Assembly: GCA_030062745.1 (NCBI GenBank)
Contig: CP099844.1
Coordinates: 19,778,596-19,842,595, forward strand
Source: Capitulum mitella
Lineage: Eukaryota; Arthropoda; Thecostraca; Pollicipedomorpha; Pollicipedidae
Reading direction: 5' to 3'
DNA: 64,000 nucleotides
Under the pieces are notes generated by a model. The model was not told where the DNA came from. It saw only the letters and a list, made by a program, of their open reading frames with translations, and made no database searches. The position numbers and the translations under genes were made by a program. This document shows, in pieces, positions 59,101-64,000 of this stretch (position 1 is its first letter; each line of letters begins with the position of its first letter).

Positions 59101-61137
59101 GGACAAAACTAACGGAAAACTAAGTGACTAGTGCAAACTCAGGGGGATTATAAGGCGAAACTACAGCAGTACTTACCCAAAAGTACTATAAAACGAACCT
59201 AGTGCGAAGGTAAAACTAATTCAAAACAAAGGCAAAACTTGCATTTCCGTCCACACAGTAAACTAAGATAAAACGTAAGCAAACCTGGAATAGAAGCTGC
59301 CTGAGATTTATTCTTCTCTCACTGTCAACATCGGTCTGATAATAGTTCAAACGACGTCCAGGAAATGTGTATTTTAAAGCTCAACGCTTTGTTGTTCGAT
59401 TGCACAAATCAACACGATCCACCGTCTTGGGCGGACTTTCAAGAATCCGGAGTGTTCCGATTCTGCACGCAACACAATCACCTGTGTCCGGTGCCCAGAG
59501 TCCCCGCCACGGCCACCGTGTTAAACGGCCTTGGCCGCCAACTGGTCGCTGCACACTTGAACAGTGGCTTCCAGATAACTGGTTTAAGGTGATAAGGTAA
59601 CCAGCGTTCCCGAAAAAACACGTTGCCTGCTCACCTCTGACTGGGTACAACCGGCTTCAGCGGTCTAAACCGCAATAAGCACGAACACTGGAGGCACAAC
59701 AAAACGCTTCGTCTGGTCTTAACGTACATCTCTCACTTGCCTGATCTAAGTTAGCCGACACTTGTCACAGGAACGATGACGCTTCCATACTCAAGCCGCG
59801 TCTTTCAGTTAAGTCCGATATTCCCTCACGTCCCGGAAAAATGGAACATTGCTCAACGCACAAATCGTAGCACAGGCTGCATCACGCGCAAACACACTGA
59901 TAACAATGGCGCCGCGGAGCGCTGAGTGCCAACGGTCGCCCTCACGCAAACAGCTGATTAATCCCCCTAAAACCAGCTCAGAACTAACGGAAAACTATGT
60001 GTCCATGGTCAGCCCATTGTATCGACTGAATTTTCCGTTGTTTGTGAATCCTCTAATGGGGTGGTTTTGCATGGACTCAGTGAAACAGGAAACGCTTGGT
60101 TAGTTTAACGTTACTATACACTGAGTTTTTGAAATAGTTTCAGGCTAGTTTTTCCTTACGATGGTAATTTTTTATCAGTGTATGCCATACACTTGGCGGA
60201 AAACGCATAAAAATCGGGAGTTTACGGGGAAATTCGACTCCAAGACGCACGGTCAGGCTCCCAAACATCTTTTTTTTGGGGGGGCGGGGGCGCACGGCAC
60301 TCGTCTTCATAGGCGATGATTTCGTTTGACACGTGGTTTGAACTGAAGTAGCTAAGCTTTAGCCTGAAGTCTTCTAAATTAATTAATTTCACGATAACTC
60401 AAAACTCTATACATGTGGAGTTTCAGAGCGATTGTGAGCAAATCCCTTGTGCTCTTCTCATCCATGACCTATTTGCAACTGGCGCAATATGATACGACCA
60501 GGTGATCCGTATAACGTCATCATAGGCGCAGGAACGTCTCAGAAAGTGAGGGGGCCAAAGCCAATTTTGAAGTCGATTCTTTCCATGCATTGTCAGAGGG
60601 TTGATGTTCTCGGAAAGTGGGGTGCCATGGCATCCAGGTACCCCCTCCCCCCGTTCCTACTCCTATGAACGTCATCATACGTTAACAGAGGACCCGCATA
60701 ACATCATCACTAACGGACAGCACCAAAACATAGTTTTATTGCAACATGTTTTTGGAAACTGCATTCCTGAATTGACCATGACAGCTCTCACGTGTTTCTG
60801 AGTCAACGTGGGTGATAAATCGGTTCTGATTTCAGCAATGATATAGCTGTTGGTGCATTATCCCATTCCTCCGAAGATGTGCCGTAGTTGCACAGCGAAC
60901 CCACCGTAGTTGCACACCGGTCCACGTAGGAATGGATACAAACCCGTCGCAGGTGCACAACGGTACCGCGTGCTTGGCTGCACCCGAGCGGTCCTCATTT
61001 AGTTCGCATGCGGCCGGGCCGGCGGCAGCAGTCTCACGCCGTGCAGCGAACGGTCGCGCCAAAACCGCTCGTTACGGCGGACTGGGCAGCGGCCGTCACA
61101 GGCGGGCGGCCGCCCGGTCCGGCCTGGGCGGCAGCGG
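56150..61137. other. No recognisable gene
   Basis: TGACCT/GGTCA words are dense at 56280-56870. A degenerate repeat of ggcaaaactaa-like words spans about 58990-59270. A minus-strand ORF of 144 codons at 57835-58269 has no recognisable motif. A G tract lies near 60270. I looked for the missing TM6/TM7 receptor exons here and did not find them. Confidence 0.4.
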
Positions 61138-61971
61138 TCACACGCGGCGGCCGGCGGTCCATTCCTGCAGCAACGGCGCCTCCCAGGCGCGCAGCCAGCG
61201 GCCGGCTGTGTGCACGACGAGCGCCGGCGCCGCGCACGCGAAGAGCGCGTCGAGCGGACGCGGCTGGTCGGGTCGGCCGACGCTCCATTGGCAGGGCAGC
61301 CGGCCGACGGCGGCCGGCTGGCGACGCCTCAGCTCGGTCAGCAGGCCGCCGGCGTCCGGCGCTAGACCGGCATCCTCCCGCGGCGGCGGCGCTGCCAGCA
61401 GCTGACGCACCGGCTCCGAGCCAGCCAGCCGCGCCAGGTCGAGCAGCAGCAGCCGGCCGCTGAGGCCCGGGTCAGGCAGCGTGGGCGGCGGCGCCGCGCG
61501 CAGCTCGGCCTCAGTCAGGTAGCGGGCCGAGTCCTCGGCCGGCGCCGCCGCCAGCTGACGCTCCCCGAAGGCGTCCAGGTACGCCCGCAGCGGACCTAGG
61601 TCGGCCACCGGCAGCGTCTGCTCGTCCAAGAACACGACGCGGCCGAGCGGCGCCAGCCGGGCCGCCAGCGGGCCCAGCACGGTGGTGCCGCGGTCTCGGC
61701 CGCCGCCGCCCTCGTCTCGGACGATCGTGTACCGGAGCGGGCAGCCGGCCTCGGGGCGCAGCTCGTCCAGCGTGCTGGCCAGCTGGTAGACGTGCTGGGC
61801 GGGCACCACCAGGTACAGGCTGAGCGGGCTGCGACAGTGGGTGAGCAGGCTCCACAGCTGGTGGCGGTAGTGCTGACGCGCCTGGTCGCTGGAGAACCCG
61901 TCCAGCAGCATGACCAGCTTCAGCGCGCCGCTCTCCTCCAGAGGCTCGCCGGCGGTCAGAAATTCATCCAT
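61138..61971 (-). CDS. GT8/LARGE-like glycosyltransferase domain, intact 277-codon ORF
   Basis: This GC-rich ORF starts with ATG at 61971 in a good context (A at -3, G at +4). It opens MDEFLTAGEPLEESGALKLV, then a strand-helix pattern with LWSLLTHCRSPLSLYLVVP, as in GT8 enzymes (a central domain using a nucleotide-sugar donor). Next come GRVVFLDEQTLPVADLGPL at the place of the metal-binding DxD, SGRLLLLDLARL resembling the family SGVxLxxLxR block, and RLPCQWSV resembling LPCxWNVQ of LARGE/GXYLT-type enzymes. The DxD is DEQ here, so activity is doubtful. There is no membrane anchor, so it is either one exon of a longer gene (an in-frame stop precedes it, with TAG|ACGCAG possible as acceptor) or a processed copy. 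Assignment is by remembered motifs only. Confidence 0.5.
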   Translation of the reverse strand: MDEFLTAGEPLEESGALKLVMLLDGFSSDQARQHYRHQLWSLLTHCRSPLSLYLVVPAQHVYQLASTLDELRPEAGCPLRYTIVRDEGGGGRDRGTTVLGPLAARLAPLGRVVFLDEQTLPVADLGPLRAYLDAFGERQLAAAPAEDSARYLTEAELRAAPPPTLPDPGLSGRLLLLDLARLAGSEPVRQLLAAPPPREDAGLAPDAGGLLTELRRRQPAAVGRLPCQWSVGRPDQPRPLDALFACAAPALVVHTAGRWLRAWEAPLLQEWTAGRRV

Positions 61972-62572
61972 TCTCCAGGCCGGCTGCGTCTACCGAACGG
62001 GAACGCCGGTAACAATACGAAAACGAACACACGCCCAGGGGACAGGCTGTACGCATCTCGTTCGTTCATTTTCTCCTCAGCTCTCCTAACATGTATGAAC
62101 GCCGGCTGGATGTCATCTGCTCATGTTGTATTCCAAGTTGTTCATTGAAAGCTACATACCTTCCCGTTTCCGGCAATGCTGTGCACAAGCATTTAGACTG
62201 GTTTAACGCTTGGTTTACTCTGCCTGCATCGGTCAGCGACCAGTGGTCCATGTGCAAGGCTGCGCGCGAATCACTCAAGCATGTCATCGCCCCGGGGCGG
62301 AGAGCACCAGCTTGAAATCAGGTGCAGACTGGACCGCAGTCTCGGCCGTCGAGGCGGTCCGCCCTGCGCCACCGCTCAAAACGCGCGCGGCGACCGACCC
62401 CTGGGTTCCTGCGAACGTGTGACAAGTGGAGCGGTGACTGCTCTTCTCTCACGTGTAATATGACGACATTTTGGACCGAAGAAAATGATCGACGCTTTTG
62501 TGTTCTCTCACAGAAAACGAGGTAGAGTTCACCATAGAGGGTGCGTTAAATGACGTAGTAGTCAGCGCGCCC
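61972..62572. other. No recognisable gene; 5' side of the GT8-like ORF
   Basis: On the minus strand a pyrimidine-containing stretch ending cggtag/acgcag lies just upstream of the ORF and could be a splice acceptor. Otherwise only short ORFs are present. Confidence 0.35.
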
Positions 62573-63690
62573 CTAACCCTATTGCCGGAGGGCTAGACGG
62601 TATGACCAATCCCGGCCGGGGGTGGATTCGGCCCCCACTGAGATCTCGAGAACTTCACATCCGATTTCATCGCAGCAAACGGAAATCAGTTTGCCAGAAC
62701 GCAAACTACATTTTTATAATAAGGAATTTTCACAATTTTAAAAGGGGCAAAAATTCAAAATGAGGAATTTTTTGGGGCTTCTTATAACTCTGTTGTTTAT
62801 GGGCCGATCCTGATGAAACTGGCATGAATCGAGAGGCCGTAGATAGGACTTTTACAACAGGCCCATACATTCAAAATTTTGATAAAACTTGTAGGCGTTC
62901 ACAGGTTTTCAAAAACATAAAGAATAGTTTTTAAAAACTGAGTTTTCAAGGAAGTTAAAAATGCTTTTTTAGCTTATACTAGTTATGTTATGCTGAAGAA
63001 GTACCAATCGCATTACATTGTTTGTATAATGTTAGCATAGGCGATGCCAGGGACATGGAAAGGGGGAACTGTCATGGTCACATGTAATTCAGGCCAACTT
63101 ACGACTTTTGATCTTAAATGACCTCCATTGACCTAAGAGTCGCTTGAAATGATCTTGTGTGCATTTTATACTATTTAGAATCGTTTCCAATCATTTGAAT
63201 TCACTCTCTTTCTAAAATTTCATTTTACGACCGTTGCGATATGAGTGCGCGCACTGGCATTCCATGTCATAGCTCCGTGACCCGACCTGATATCAAACTG
63301 AAAGTTAGTGCACAAGTAGAGGGCATCCTTTGACGCCATGATTATGCCGGGTTTGCCATTAAAAAAAACGTCAGAATTTTTACCATGGAACCTGGTTTTG
63401 ACTTTTAACCTTGACCTGATCTTGCGAAGTGAGCTCGGACAAACGAAAATGTTTTTGTATGTTGCTCATCTATTTACCTATACATCCATAGAAATTTTTT
63501 AACTCTATCTTAGAAACGCCATTTTTGGCAGGCATTTTTCTACTACCCTCAACAGGGCCAAAAATGTGAGGTGTCTCCCAAAAAGTTGCCTGGTTCCGCC
63601 CCTGAGCCAAATGGGAATATGGAATGTTGTGACAATACGAAAAAATAATAATAAGGAAAAAAGTTTCGTGAAGCTGCTTTAAAAATCCTG
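62573..63690 (-). mobile_element. Family A MITE, right end truncated
   Basis: The left flank reads CTAA rather than TTAA, then CCCTATTGCCGGAGGG, ggtggattcggcccc and the gagatctcgagaactt block. It stays collinear with 34185-35403 up to gctgctttaaaaatcctgaaattgg near 63690 and then stops, without the terminal palindrome. Confidence 0.7.
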
Positions 63691-63841
63691 AAATTGGTCG
63701 AAATGGTCATACCAAGGTCGCGAAATGGCCAACGCGCGACGAGCTTCAAACTCTGAAATTTTACTTAGAGACTCCACGATGTTTTTGGACGGAATGAGCA
63801 TGCTCATGGAACTCACACTAAATGGCTCATGGTCGGCTGTC

Positions 63842-64000
63842 TCGGGTGGCTGCAGAACTCAACAATCGGAATCCGTGCTGAGTGCAGAGATGACTGATAG
63901 AATGGTGCTGGCGGCGAGCGGGCGGCCACCACCGCGCCTCGGCTATGTCCAGACCGAGTCGCGGCCAGATCCTCCCGCCAGTGACCTGGCACGAATAGCC
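63842..64000 (+). CDS. Possible partial exon at the window edge
   Basis: A GC-rich frame is open from at least 63848 to the last base, with ATGs at 63890 and 63902. It reads MVLAASGRPPPRLGYVQTES and continues past the edge. There is no homologue in memory. The shift to high GC after an AT-rich MITE resembles the other exons here, but that alone is weak evidence. Confidence 0.2.

Overview
The window looks like intron-dominated nuclear DNA from an invertebrate animal, most likely an arthropod and perhaps a crustacean. The evidence is GT-AG introns of 0.3 to 26 kb, GC-rich exons in AT-richer surroundings, many decayed animal-type transposons, and the best gene, a class B (secretin-family) neuropeptide receptor closest to what I recall of arthropod calcitonin/DH31-type receptors (the Drosophila hector group). 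The species call is inference.

The backbone is that receptor on the + strand. Seven exons join with matching intron phases: 12301-12501 (N-terminal Cys-rich helix), 38194-38316 (hormone-receptor motif), 43281-43479 (end of the ectodomain and TM1), 43911-44053 (TM2), 50462-50618 (TM3 to the start of TM4), 51772-51902 (TM4, ECL2, start of TM5) and 52166-52251 (TM5, ICL3). A GC-rich exon with a signal-peptide-like start at 9493-9780 may be an upstream exon, but its phase does not fit directly. I could not find TM6, TM7 or the C-tail before 64000. The TM2 exon is one base too long at a run of five T, which is either a real frameshift or a sequence error. Four introns carry minisatellites next to exons of this gene.

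The rest is mostly mobile DNA. Three families of about 1.2 kb elements with inverted G/C-tract ends and TTAA flanks (called A, B and C here; piggyBac-like MITEs) occur at 777-2150, 4366-5622, 14540-15757, 17045-19131, 19155-19610, 34185-35403, 36672-37889, 52353-53580 and 62573-63690. Two of these are A/B chimeras. A Tx1/L1-type LINE relic lies antisense in the 26 kb intron (28745 to about 33830), a CR1/Jockey-type LINE 3' end is at 6190-7240, a Ty3/gypsy pol relic is at 39690-42340, and a TA-flanked inverted-repeat element is at 27660-28371.

Other coding traces are a pseudogene of an unnamed multicopy family (22590-23640, minus), an intact GC-rich ORF resembling a GT8/LARGE-like glycosyltransferase domain with an altered DxD motif (61138-61971, minus), and an open GC-rich stretch running off the right edge. 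I see no CRISPR array, operon, rRNA or convincing tRNA, and no coherent new biological system. The features most worth following are the splice-site-hugging minisatellites, the chimeric TTAA elements, and the nuclear-receptor-like half-site arrays those elements carry.
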